Part shown: positions 54,042 to 62,157 of the stretch, piece after piece | Layout of the letters: every line of letters starts with the position of its first letter | Numbering within the stretch: position 1 is the first letter of the stretch | Assembly (NCBI GenBank): GCA_035535015.1 | Contig: DATLQU010000016.1 | Location: 61,884-125,883 of the forward strand | Source: Palsa-661 sp035535015 | GTDB taxonomy: Bacteria > Actinomycetota > Acidimicrobiia > Acidimicrobiales > UBA8190 | Direction of reading: 5' to 3' | Length of the DNA: 64,000 nt | Position numbers and translations under genes: made by a program | The notes under the pieces: generated by a model | The model's input: only the letters and a program-made list of their open reading frames with translations | What the model was told of the DNA's origin: nothing | Database searches by the model: none

Positions 54042-54973
54042 TGGAGAGAGCGTACGTTCGACCGCTACGCACAGTTCTCTTCTGCGCGGGGGATCAGCCG
54101 GACGATATTCGTCGAGGGCTGGCATCGGGGGCAGACTCGATCGTCATTGACCTGGAAGAGCCCCGAACTCCGTTCCCCGAGTCTGCCCGGGTCGACGCCC
54201 GCCGAGATGTGCAGTTCCTTCTCAGTAATCCGGCAAAAGTCGGTGAGCCGCTCATCTTTGTCCGGATCCAGTCTCCGGGAACAGGCCAGACCCTCAAAGA
54301 TCTGCGGGCCGTCATGGGAACTCGATTGACGGGCGTCCTGGTTCCAAAGGTCCAGGGCCCGCACGACATCCACGCCATCGATGCGTTGCTCAGCTGTACC
54401 GAAGTGGATCTCGATCTCCCCATGGGACGGACCATGGTGTATCCGATTCTCGAAACGGCGCCGGCGCTCCGACTGGCCTACGAGATCGCCATGGCCTCCT
54501 CGCGGGTCGCGTATATGGGCGGAGCCGTGTCCCGGTTCGGTGACATCCATCAAGCCGTCGGCTACCGGTGGACAGCGGAGGGACGAGAAACGCTTTTCCT
54601 CCGATCAAAGATCCTCATCGATGCCCGCGCTGCGGGAATCCGATACCCCATCAGTGGCATGTGGGGTGGGGATCGAGACGACGAAGAGGGACTGCGAGGG
54701 TGGTGCACGGACCTGCGCAACCTCGGGTACTACGGGATGATGATCGCCGATCCCTTTCATATCCCCATCGTGCATGAACACTTTTCCCCGACTCCTGAGG
54801 ACATCGCCTATTGGCAGGAGCTGGACGCCTTGGCCAAGGATGCGGAGCGGACGGGCCAGCGGGCCGTGCAGGGCGACGCGAATCAAGGCGAGGGTCATAT
54901 CGTCCATATCGCCCATGTTGGATCTGCCCGCCAGAACCTCGAATGGGCACGGGGGCTGGGCCTCGTTCCGTGA
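54041..54973 (+). CDS. HpcH/HpaI aldolase/citrate lyase-family protein
   Basis: About 310 aa. TVLFCAGDQPDDIRRGLASGADSIVIDLEEP has the metal-binding and Asp-Glu of the CitE-like TIM barrel; LIFVRIQSPGTG, GVLVPKVQGPHDIHAID and VYPILETAPALRLAYEIA follow, and MMIADPFHIPIV closes the barrel. CitE-like members cleave or form CoA esters (malyl-CoA, citryl, methylmalyl). It lies between an amidohydrolase and an acyl-CoA ligase, which suggests one catabolic route. Confidence 0.88.
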   Translation: MERAYVRPLRTVLFCAGDQPDDIRRGLASGADSIVIDLEEPRTPFPESARVDARRDVQFLLSNPAKVGEPLIFVRIQSPGTGQTLKDLRAVMGTRLTGVLVPKVQGPHDIHAIDALLSCTEVDLDLPMGRTMVYPILETAPALRLAYEIAMASSRVAYMGGAVSRFGDIHQAVGYRWTAEGRETLFLRSKILIDARAAGIRYPISGMWGGDRDDEEGLRGWCTDLRNLGYYGMMIADPFHIPIVHEHFSPTPEDIAYWQELDALAKDAERTGQRAVQGDANQGEGHIVHIAHVGSARQNLEWARGLGLVP

Positions 54974-54989
54974 TGACCACATCTTTGTC

Positions 54990-56498
54990 ATGACGGTCGG
55001 TGCCCTGATCCGTCATCATGCCCTTGATCATGGGGCCCAGCCGGCGTTTCTCACAGCCAATTCCGTGACCACATGGGTGGACTATGACGACGGTGCCGAC
55101 CGAGTAGCTGGCTGTCTCCTTGCCGCTGGCGTGGAGCGCAGTGACCGCGTGGCCGTCGTGATGCCCGACAGTCCGGGCGTTCACGCCACGTTCGTCGGTT
55201 GCGAGCGCATCGGAGCTGTCGTCGTCGGAATCGGGTATCGAGCGGGGTTGATGGAAATCGAGCACCTTCTGGCGAAGACCGGGGCATCCGTGCTCGTCAC
55301 CCAACGGGGAGGCCGGCCCGATCTTTCGATGACCAGTGCCGATGTCCAGAGCGTCGTCCTTCCGGTGGACCTGCGGACCTTGAGCGAGGTGCCGGTACCC
55401 TCGGGCAGGGCCCTCGGCGCCAACGACTTGTTTCTCATCAATTCGACATCGGGAACGACCGGACTGCCGAAATGCGTCATGCATTCGGAGGCGCGCTGGT
55501 TGGCGTATCACCCATGGGCAGTCGAGGCCGGATCGCTCACGGATCGTGACGTCTTCTTCTCCGCCATTCCGACACCGTTCGGCTTCGGACTCTGGACGGC
55601 GCATTTCAGCCCAGCGATCCTGGGTTGTCCGACTGTGCTCAGCGAGAAGTTCGAAGCCGGCCAGGCGCTTGATCTGATTGAGAAGCACCGGGTCACGGTA
55701 TTGGCCTGCGTGAGTACCCAGTTCGTCATGATGCTCAACGAGCAATTGCTGCGACCCCGCGATGTCTCGTCGCTCCGATGCATGTTCACGGGAGGAGAGG
55801 CCGTCCCCTACGCGAAGGCGGCGGCATTCGAGGAAGAGTTCGATGCAACGGTCCTGCAATTCTACGGGTCCAATGAGACGGGTGCGCTGTCGCGGACGAC
55901 TGTTTCCGACCCCCGCGAGCGCCGATTGCGCACGGCTGGTCGTGTGCTCGAGGAGATGCAAGTACGCCTCTTCGATCCCGCCGGCAACGACATCACCGGT
56001 GAGCGACGACCCGGGATTCCCGGGTGTCGAGGGCCGGCCACCTGCCTTGGCTACTACGCCGACGAGGAGGCCAATGCCAAACTCATGACTCCGGATGGCT
56101 GGATGCTCATGGGAGACATTGTCGAAATCGACGGCGACGGCTATCTCACGGTGGTTGGTCGCACTTCAGACTTCATCATCCGAGGTGGGAAGAACATCAG
56201 CGCCACCGCCGTGGAAGACGAAGTGGCCACTCACCCCGGTGTCGTGCTGGCGGCCGCGGTTGCCATGGAGGATGAGGTATTCGGAGAGAAGGTTTGTGTC
56301 TACGTCGAGGTGCGGCCCGGTTGGGAGAATCTGACTCTCGGTGCCCTGACGGACCATCTGACAATGCGGGGTGTGACCAAGGAGTGGCTCCCTGAGCGGC
56401 TCATCGTGGTCGAATCTCTCCCACGCTCATCGGGGGGCAAGGTGGCGAAAGGCGCTCTACGTAATGACATGAGGACGAGACCGGAATCCGAGAAATGA
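54990..56498 (+). CDS. acyl-CoA synthetase (AMP-binding)
   Basis: About 502 aa. P-loop-like INSTSGTTGLPKCVMHS, FYGSNETG, the adenylation core MLMGDIVEIDGDGYLTVVGRTSDFIIRGGKNIS, and the C-terminal catalytic Lys in PRSSGGKVAKGALR. Smaller than FadD and closer to benzoate/cyclohexane-carboxylate-type ligases (from memory). It activates an acid as its AMP and CoA ester. It starts 16 bp after the lyase, ATG 54990, though no clear ribosome site is visible; translation may be coupled. Confidence 0.9.
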   Translation: MTVGALIRHHALDHGAQPAFLTANSVTTWVDYDDGADRVAGCLLAAGVERSDRVAVVMPDSPGVHATFVGCERIGAVVVGIGYRAGLMEIEHLLAKTGASVLVTQRGGRPDLSMTSADVQSVVLPVDLRTLSEVPVPSGRALGANDLFLINSTSGTTGLPKCVMHSEARWLAYHPWAVEAGSLTDRDVFFSAIPTPFGFGLWTAHFSPAILGCPTVLSEKFEAGQALDLIEKHRVTVLACVSTQFVMMLNEQLLRPRDVSSLRCMFTGGEAVPYAKAAAFEEEFDATVLQFYGSNETGALSRTTVSDPRERRLRTAGRVLEEMQVRLFDPAGNDITGERRPGIPGCRGPATCLGYYADEEANAKLMTPDGWMLMGDIVEIDGDGYLTVVGRTSDFIIRGGKNISATAVEDEVATHPGVVLAAAVAMEDEVFGEKVCVYVEVRPGWENLTLGALTDHLTMRGVTKEWLPERLIVVESLPRSSGGKVAKGALRNDMRTRPESEK

Positions 56499-56506
56499 GC
56501 CCGCCG

Positions 56507-57328
56507 TTACGGGGGCGTGCTGGGATCGGCAACCGTCAGGTAGCGGACGAGTACGACGATCAAGATCGCGAATCCGAGGCTGACGGGTCCATCGCCGAGA
56601 GCCAGCCCGCCAACGAGGTGAGGCTTTCCCAACCAGTCGGCAAATGATGCACCAAGTGGTCTGGTCAGGATGTATGCGAACCAGAAGGCGACGACTTCGT
56701 TCAGGCCGAGCCGGTACGCCACACCGGGAACGGCGATCAGTCCGACAAAGAGCAGCCCCGAGACCAGGTAACCGAGGTGCATCGTCATGGCCGTCATGTC
56801 ACCGGCAGCTGTTCCGAGTGCAAAAGTGGCCACGACGGTCAGCCAATAGAACACCTCTCGACGAGGAGTCGTGATGCTGTGAATCGAAAGGGTTCGCTCC
56901 GTGGCAAACCAGGATACGAAGACAATGGCGAGAACAGAAGTGAGAAACGTTGTCGATTCGACGTAGGACACTCGAAATTTGATATGGATGACATCGGCGG
57001 CCATCGTGCCGAACACGGCAACCATGGCGACGGCCAACCAGTAGATCCAAGGTACGTACCGGCGAACGCGGAATTGCATCACGAGGGAAATGGCCAATCC
57101 GATGGCACCGAGACCAACGGCAAGGACGGGATCGAGTCGATGGACGAGATAGTCCGATGTCGACTCACCCATCGCCGTGGTCAATATCTTTGTCATCCAG
57201 AAGTAGGCGGTGACTTCCGGGACTTTTCTCAGGATCGTCTTCGGGTGATCTGCATACCGGGGAGAGTCGCCACTGACGCTCATGGAGGTCTTGGGTATGG
57301 ACGGCGGTGTGTCTGGTTCGAGAGTCAT
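56507..57328 (-). CDS. COG4705 multi-pass membrane protein
   Basis: About 273 aa, eight or so TM helices. Repeated half motifs: KVPEVTAYFWMTKILTTAMGESTSDYLVHRL and REVFYWLTVVATFALGTAAGDMTAMTMHLGYLVSG, plus RPLGASFADWLGKPHLVGGLALG. The GESTSD and GTAAGD segments are the hallmark of COG4705/DUF347-type proteins, with conserved acids inside membranes as in ion or solute carriers. Function is unsettled. ATG 57328 lacks a ribosome site; ATG 57277 (MSVSGD) is a possible alternative. Confidence 0.85.
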   Translation of the reverse strand: MTLEPDTPPSIPKTSMSVSGDSPRYADHPKTILRKVPEVTAYFWMTKILTTAMGESTSDYLVHRLDPVLAVGLGAIGLAISLVMQFRVRRYVPWIYWLAVAMVAVFGTMAADVIHIKFRVSYVESTTFLTSVLAIVFVSWFATERTLSIHSITTPRREVFYWLTVVATFALGTAAGDMTAMTMHLGYLVSGLLFVGLIAVPGVAYRLGLNEVVAFWFAYILTRPLGASFADWLGKPHLVGGLALGDGPVSLGFAILIVVLVRYLTVADPSTPP

Positions 57329-57614
57329 ATTCAAGAGACATGTCGGTTCACGGCAGGCAGGACAGGAGGCTCCGACCCCTTCCGCCGTTCGTCCAGCTCC
57401 GAAATCGCCATAACGCGGTGACGAGTTCAAAGCGTCATCTTGGCAGTTCCGACTGTCTCGTTGGTACCAATCGACCCCGGGGGGCGTGACGCCGAAGACT
57501 GAGGCTGAGGACCAAGGAGCTGAGGACCAAGGAATGGCGACCGCATGCGCCGCCCTGTGACCGACGGGCGCGCCGGAGCCGGCCGTCATGGCCGTGGCCC
57601 CAACAAAGTACGTG

Positions 57615-57643
57615 TTGCGTAGCTACGTACGACGTAGTAGAAT
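57615..57643 (+). promoter_or_regulatory. leaderless PadR promoter with operator in spacer
   Basis: TTGCGT (57615-57620) and TAGAAT (57638-57643) are spaced 17 bp, close to consensus. The spacer carries the inverted repeat CTACGT-ACG-ACGTAG (57623-57637), very likely the PadR operator. The GTG start at 57651 is seven bases after the -10, so the transcript probably starts at or beside it and has no leader. Confidence 0.78.
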
Positions 57644-57650
57644 CACCGAT

Positions 57651-57989
57651 GTGAACAGAGCACAACAACCTGGACTTCGGCGACCGAATGACCCGCCGGT
57701 CCTGATACTGACCAGTTTGGCCACCGGTCCGAAACACGGACATGCGCTGTCCAAGGACATTTCCGAGTTCGCCGGGGTCGCTCTCGGCCCCGGTGCGCTC
57801 TATGGCGCGATCACGAGACTCGAAGAGCGTGGGCTCATCGAGCCGGTCGGAACCGAGGGGCGACGACGTCCCTATCGGATCACGGCCTCGGGCACGGCGG
57901 CCCTGGCAGAAGTCGTCGGTGAGATGCGAAGGATCGCCGACGTGGGTGCCTTGCGACTCGGACTTCCCCTGTCGGGCCGTTTCGCGTGA
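57651..57989 (+). CDS. PadR-family transcriptional regulator
   Basis: 112 aa. Winged helix: PPVLILTSLATGPKHGHALSKDISEFAGVALGPGALYGAITRLEERGLIEPVGTEGRRRPYRITASGTAAL, with the classic PxxGHAL and GxLYxxLxRLExxGLI blocks. GTG 57651 is used because it agrees with the promoter; a frame to 57588 covers the promoter itself. It overlaps the next gene by four bases. PadR repressors usually control a neighbouring transporter or membrane gene in response to small molecules. Confidence 0.9.
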   Translation: MNRAQQPGLRRPNDPPVLILTSLATGPKHGHALSKDISEFAGVALGPGALYGAITRLEERGLIEPVGTEGRRRPYRITASGTAALAEVVGEMRRIADVGALRLGLPLSGRFA

Positions 57990-58927
57990 AACGACGTCCA
58001 CCGGATGGCTCGGCGTTGCTCCGCTGGTATCCCGCGTCATGGCGGCACCGCTATGGCGACGAGCTGGTGGCATTGATGGCCGACACACTCAACGGCGAGG
58101 ATCCTTCCCCAAAGCTCCGGATCTCCATCGCGTGGGCCGGACTTCGTGAGCGTGTCCGTGAAGCGGGCCTTCTGGGCACCACCAAGCCAGCCGCCGAACG
58201 CATTTTTGCCGGAGCGATCGCCGTTCTCTGTGCGTGGATGGCATTCCTGCTGGCTGGAGGGAGGTTCGCCAAGTACTCCGAACACTTTGAGCAAGCTGTT
58301 CCGCGGACGTCGCGTGTTATCAGTGTCGACGCCTACAACACCGTCGCCGCCGCCGCGGTTCTGGGCGGTGTCCTGGTCCTGATCGGCGCCGTTGTCGCAC
58401 TCCCGTCGTTCGTCCGCTTTCTGCGATCGGGGGGCTGGCCTTCGGTCCGTCGGCATTTCCGGCGAGCGCTCGGGATTTCGGCGGTGACAGGCTTGGCACT
58501 GGCCGGTCTGGCACCAGAGGCGCATTCCTTGACGCCGGCCCAGCGCAACGGGGGCTCGTTCATCTACTCCGTGGCCTTCGGTGCGATAGTTGTACTCGTT
58601 TCAACCTCGCTGGTACTCTGGACCGTCGTCGCCGTGGCCGCCACTCGTCGACTGGAGTTGACCCGACGGGTCCTTACCACCGAGATCGCAATGGCGGCCC
58701 TGGTGTCGGGAACGATGGTGGTGATGACCGGCGCCACAGCCACCTGGTGGGCGACTGTGGCCTCGTCGGCGCCCTGGTTCCTGCAAAGCACCCGGTCCGG
58801 ATCGACGGCGTCGGTGTTCGAACCTCAGTTGGCGGCCACGATGTCCTTGATGCTCGTGGCGACAGTGGCGGCCCTGGTTGGCATGCGCCGTGCGGCGCGT
58901 TCCTGGCGGGAATTTCGAGCGGGCTGA
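57986..58927 (+). CDS. PadR-linked multi-pass membrane protein
   Basis: 313 aa. Cytosolic N-terminal about 60 residues (LRWYPASWRHRYGDELVALMADTL...) then five or six TM segments: FAGAIAVLCAWMAFLLAGG, AAAAVLGGVLVLIGAVVALPSFV, ALGISAVTGLALAGLA, FGAIVVLVSTSLVLWTVVAVAATR and MSLMLVATVAALVGMRRA. The WYPxxWRxRYGxEL opening is common to membrane proteins encoded after PadR in actinobacteria; function unknown. ATGA overlap shows coupling. Confidence 0.85.
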   Translation: MKRRPPDGSALLRWYPASWRHRYGDELVALMADTLNGEDPSPKLRISIAWAGLRERVREAGLLGTTKPAAERIFAGAIAVLCAWMAFLLAGGRFAKYSEHFEQAVPRTSRVISVDAYNTVAAAAVLGGVLVLIGAVVALPSFVRFLRSGGWPSVRRHFRRALGISAVTGLALAGLAPEAHSLTPAQRNGGSFIYSVAFGAIVVLVSTSLVLWTVVAVAATRRLELTRRVLTTEIAMAALVSGTMVVMTGATATWWATVASSAPWFLQSTRSGSTASVFEPQLAATMSLMLVATVAALVGMRRAARSWREFRAG

Positions 58928-58979
58928 GCAAACGGCTGGTTACGGACCACCACTGGTCGAAGGTCGCTCATCGCCGTGG

Positions 58980-59795
58980 TCAGGTCCGACGGCGATAGAC
59001 GAAGAAAAGATCACCGACATGGCCGCCGAGCCTGGCATAAGGGACGATCGGACCGACCCAGACGACTTCGACGGTGACGCGCCCCATGGCTTGCAGGAGA
59101 TGCAGTGCTCCGATCAGAAGGGGCGCCCCCACGCCCTGGCCGATCAGGTCGGGCCGGGAGGCGATCGGTCCCAAGGTGCCGGATCGATTGACGTCGTAGG
59201 CGCAAAACCCCAAGATGTCGGACCTGTCGCGCCGGAGCAGGAGAGACCCCTGGTCAAAGGCACGCATCACCTCGGGTGCCCAGTTTGGCCAGTGCCGCCC
59301 CATCCACGCCTCGAGCTCCGGACGATCCTCCTTTCGTGGCGTCACCGTCAGCTCGGGGTCGGGGGGCAAAACCGATAGATCGATGTTGACGTTGTAGTTG
59401 GTCTCCTCCCGTGCGTAGTGGTGACGCTCGAGCAGGCAGCACAGGGCCGTCTCATCGACAGGCGTCCCCGGGAACAAGAAATACGGGGCGTCCGCTCCGA
59501 CGGTAATCACCGACGCCTTGCCGAGATCGTCTTCGGCCGCCTTGAGGAGTTCGTGACCGAGCCCTCTTCCCCGGAGCTCTCGATCGAGGAGGAGGAGCCG
59601 TATGAAACCCTCGGCGCCGTCGCGCACGACAGCGACAACCGCATGGCCGGGAGCAAACCGCACAACCGCCGGCTGTTCGGCGGCAAACAGGCTGCGCCTG
59701 AGCTCGGACGCCGAAGGCGGCTTTGCCATAGAGCGAGCGCACAACATGGCGATGCCATCGAGTGCCTCAGGACCGACTTTGGGCAGAGCGATCAT
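58980..59795 (-). CDS. tandem-GNAT acetyltransferase
   Basis: About 271 aa. First GNAT half has FIRLLLLDRELRGRGLGHELLKAAEDDL (motif A), second has LGPIASRPDLIGQGVGAPLLIGALHLLQ. Two fused GNAT domains resemble mycothiol-synthase-like architecture, but the sequence is not close enough to name it. ATG 59795 overlaps the kinase stop (ATGA), so the longer frame is wrong. Genetic coupling to a sugar-kinase-like protein suggests an amino-sugar acetylation and phosphorylation pair. Confidence 0.82.
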   Translation of the reverse strand: MIALPKVGPEALDGIAMLCARSMAKPPSASELRRSLFAAEQPAVVRFAPGHAVVAVVRDGAEGFIRLLLLDRELRGRGLGHELLKAAEDDLGKASVITVGADAPYFLFPGTPVDETALCCLLERHHYAREETNYNVNIDLSVLPPDPELTVTPRKEDRPELEAWMGRHWPNWAPEVMRAFDQGSLLLRRDRSDILGFCAYDVNRSGTLGPIASRPDLIGQGVGAPLLIGALHLLQAMGRVTVEVVWVGPIVPYARLGGHVGDLFFVYRRRT

Positions 59796-60916
59796 CTTCG
59801 GCCTATCCCCCGACTCGCACTCCGTCGGACCTCGGGCGTGGCGATCCCGGCGGCACGATGGAAACAGGAATCGACTTCCGACTGGGCATCGAGCATGAGC
59901 TCCGTCAGCCGCAGTTGGGTGCGGCATCGGTCAAGGTTCTGCGCTGGGCGATCGATGGCAAAATAGCGATCTCCGGCGATGTGATCGGCCAGGAATCTCA
60001 CCGCGTTCTCGACGGCCATTTCCGCGCCGCCCACAGCCAATACGGTGACCTCGGACGGCTCAAGCTCGATCGACCCGGCAAAGAAGCCGCAGGCCAGGCC
60101 GTCGAGGAGCTCGAGATCGAAGTCAACCGCGGCCTCGTCGGTGGCGTCCTCGGGGGCGTGAGAAATGGCCGTGCGCACCAATTCGCCCACATCGTGCCGC
60201 ACCTGTCCCGGCATGGTTGTGTCGAAGTCGATGATGCAGACGGCTTGGCCATTCTTCGCATCGAACAGGACGTTGGACAGTTTGGCGTCGTTGTGAACAA
60301 GTCGTACCGGTGTACGCCCGCCCCGAGAGGTGAGTTCGTCAAATACCATCTGACCCAATCGCCTGGCGCGGTCAATTTGGTCGTCCACCGATGACCGACG
60401 ACCGACCGGATCAGAGTTCGCCACCGCGTCGAGACCGTCCATGCGGTACGGGAGGTCGTGGAAGTGGTCGATCGTCTCGAGCAGAGGTGGCCCCGGGAGG
60501 TCGGCGATGGCCAGCAGATAGGCGGCACAGCATCGTGCTGCCTCGTAGGCAGCCTGGGGTCGGCCCAGAGTGTCACCACCCACTGTGCCTTCGAGGTAGT
60601 GAAAGGCGCGCCACGTGCCGCCATCGACCGTCCGAAACGAAAACGTGCCGTCGCGGGCGAGAACAAGTCCGGGAGCGCACCACCCCGATGCCGCCAGGTG
60701 GTGGGTCAAACGTTCAACGTTGGCCAGTACGAGCGAGAGGTCGAGGAAGACCGTGCCGTTCAGCCGCTGGAGGACGTACCGACCGCCACGGCAGGTGACG
60801 AGGAAATTCCGGTGGATGTGCCCCCCGGGCAGGCGCGACGTGTGAATGACGTCTCCCGCGAAATCAAAGGCTGCAGTCGCTTCCCTGATCACGTCAGAGC
60901 CGGGCGAGCGGTTCAT
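59792..60916 (-). CDS. APH-fold kinase, NahK-like
   Basis: 374 aa. The N-lobe SRLPGGHIHRNFLVTCRGGRYVLQRLNGTVFLDLSLVLANVERLTHHL is a strong likeness to N-acetylhexosamine 1-kinase (NahK). The Brenner motif is LVHNDAKLSNVLFD with catalytic Asp, and IIDFDT supplies the metal Asp. It phosphorylates a sugar or aminoglycoside; N-acetylhexosamine is my first guess. Its stop overlaps the tandem-GNAT start, so the two are one operon. Confidence 0.82.
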   Translation of the reverse strand: MNRSPGSDVIREATAAFDFAGDVIHTSRLPGGHIHRNFLVTCRGGRYVLQRLNGTVFLDLSLVLANVERLTHHLAASGWCAPGLVLARDGTFSFRTVDGGTWRAFHYLEGTVGGDTLGRPQAAYEAARCCAAYLLAIADLPGPPLLETIDHFHDLPYRMDGLDAVANSDPVGRRSSVDDQIDRARRLGQMVFDELTSRGGRTPVRLVHNDAKLSNVLFDAKNGQAVCIIDFDTTMPGQVRHDVGELVRTAISHAPEDATDEAAVDFDLELLDGLACGFFAGSIELEPSEVTVLAVGGAEMAVENAVRFLADHIAGDRYFAIDRPAQNLDRCRTQLRLTELMLDAQSEVDSCFHRAAGIATPEVRRSASRGIGRR

Positions 60917-60993
60917 CGCCCTATGGTGGCACCCGACGCCGGTCGAGAGGCCCCATCGGAGGGTACCGTCACCAATCGGCGAGGTCGACGCTC

Positions 60994-61722
60994 TTATCTG
61001 TCTGAATCGGCCACTTCCTCGGCAGACGGGTCGGGGGGCCCAGCGCTTCCTCGGCGATGCATCTTGGCTATGCGGGACCGCTCCATATCGACGAATTCCC
61101 CGACCGCTTCGACAGTGACAACGCCACCTTGGATGAGACGACCTTCACTGTGGATCCGGCGACCTTCGACTCTGGTCACCCATGTCTCGAAGACCGCCGG
61201 TTGAGAGATCAACGTCGGCTTCCGGTAGCGAATGGTGAGCTCGACCGTGGGACCGGCGGCGTTGGCCATGAAGTTGGCCGCCGTGAGCATGATGTCGAAA
61301 GCCCCGGCTAGTGCTGCGCCGTGGACACAGCCCGGTGCCCCTTCGTACGAAGGGCTGAATGTGACCCGTCCGACCGCCTTCGGCGGCTGAAAGTCCACAG
61401 TTATGGGTGGAGCCACCGGATTGCATGTTCCGACGATCATGTCGAAGGGCATGGCCGAGGACATCGTGGCAGCCAATCCGGGTCGTGCCACATCGTCGGC
61501 GAATCTCGCCTGGGGGACGGCATCGGGCGGGGGCACATGTCGATCCAACTCATCGGCCAGCGTGGTCGCCCGTTCCGCCACGTCGAATAGCGTTTCGGAA
61601 GGCGCCACAGAAGTGACGGTCATCGTCATCAGGCGGCGGACGGCGGAGGCCAACTCCTCGCGGCCTCCGCCGCTCCAGGGCTTTCCCGCCCGGCTTGCCG
61701 CCCCAGCCTCCGTCTCAACCAT
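60994..61722 (-). CDS. PaaI-family thioesterase
   Basis: 242 aa. The hotdog core includes GRVTFSPSYEGAPGCVHGAALAGAFDIMLTAANFMANAAGPTVELTIRYRKPTLISQPAVFETWVTRVEGRRIHSEGRLIQGG. The His and the acidic residue on the central helix are in place. N-terminal 110 residues are extra and helical. PaaI thioesterases cleave aryl-CoA or acyl-CoA esters. Stand-alone gene. Confidence 0.87.
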   Translation of the reverse strand: MVETEAGAASRAGKPWSGGGREELASAVRRLMTMTVTSVAPSETLFDVAERATTLADELDRHVPPPDAVPQARFADDVARPGLAATMSSAMPFDMIVGTCNPVAPPITVDFQPPKAVGRVTFSPSYEGAPGCVHGAALAGAFDIMLTAANFMANAAGPTVELTIRYRKPTLISQPAVFETWVTRVEGRRIHSEGRLIQGGVVTVEAVGEFVDMERSRIAKMHRRGSAGPPDPSAEEVADSDR

Positions 61723-61874
61723 TGTCGGCGGTTTGTTCGGTCGAAATCATCGAGCCACCCTACGGGGCGGCAGTGGCTCTCTCTGGCAGGGTCGCCGGGT
61801 GGCCAGGGTCAGTGACCGCTGTGAATGCGGCTGAGGGGGACGGGGGAGTAGGCCGTCCGGGGAAGCTCAAGGAG

Positions 61875-62096
61875 TCAGACGTCGAGCGCCCTGGCCCACC
61901 CCTCAGGACCGGCCAGCCGGCGCCCGAGGGAAATCAGGAGGGCGCCCACGTGCTGGACGAGCCGTCCGCGGGGTCGACGCGTACGGGTCACGGCAATTTC
62001 GGCCCGACCGGTGCGCCGGCGGGAACGAGCCGATTCCTCAAACTCGTGCCTCCGGCCAGCGACGAGTCTCTTGAGGAGCCACGGATTCATTCCCAT
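61875..62096 (-). CDS. small basic protein divergent from ArsR
   Basis: 73 aa. MGMNPWLLKRLVAGRRHEFEESARSRR...LVQHVGALLISLGRRLAG. It has a basic amphipathic pattern typical of short actinobacterial proteins that sit back-to-back with ArsR or similar regulators. AAGGAGGT lies ten bases before the ATG, one of the best ribosome sites in the window. No known function. The second ATG (62090) is close behind. Confidence 0.65.
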   Translation of the reverse strand: MGMNPWLLKRLVAGRRHEFEESARSRRRTGRAEIAVTRTRRPRGRLVQHVGALLISLGRRLAGPEGWARALDV

Positions 62097-62109
62097 GGTC
62101 GCAATATAC

Positions 62110-62157
62110 CTCCTTCAGTTGACAATTTCAAGAATATGTAGATATAGTCATTGAACT
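62110..62157. promoter_or_regulatory. AT-rich divergent operator-promoter, small protein/ArsR
   Basis: Unusually AT-rich for the region. It contains ATAT-GTAG-ATAT and a wider TTCAA...TTGAA pair, either of which could be the ArsR-type operator. Promoters on both strands must be here; -10-like TAGATATAG is on the plus strand. Confidence 0.5.
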
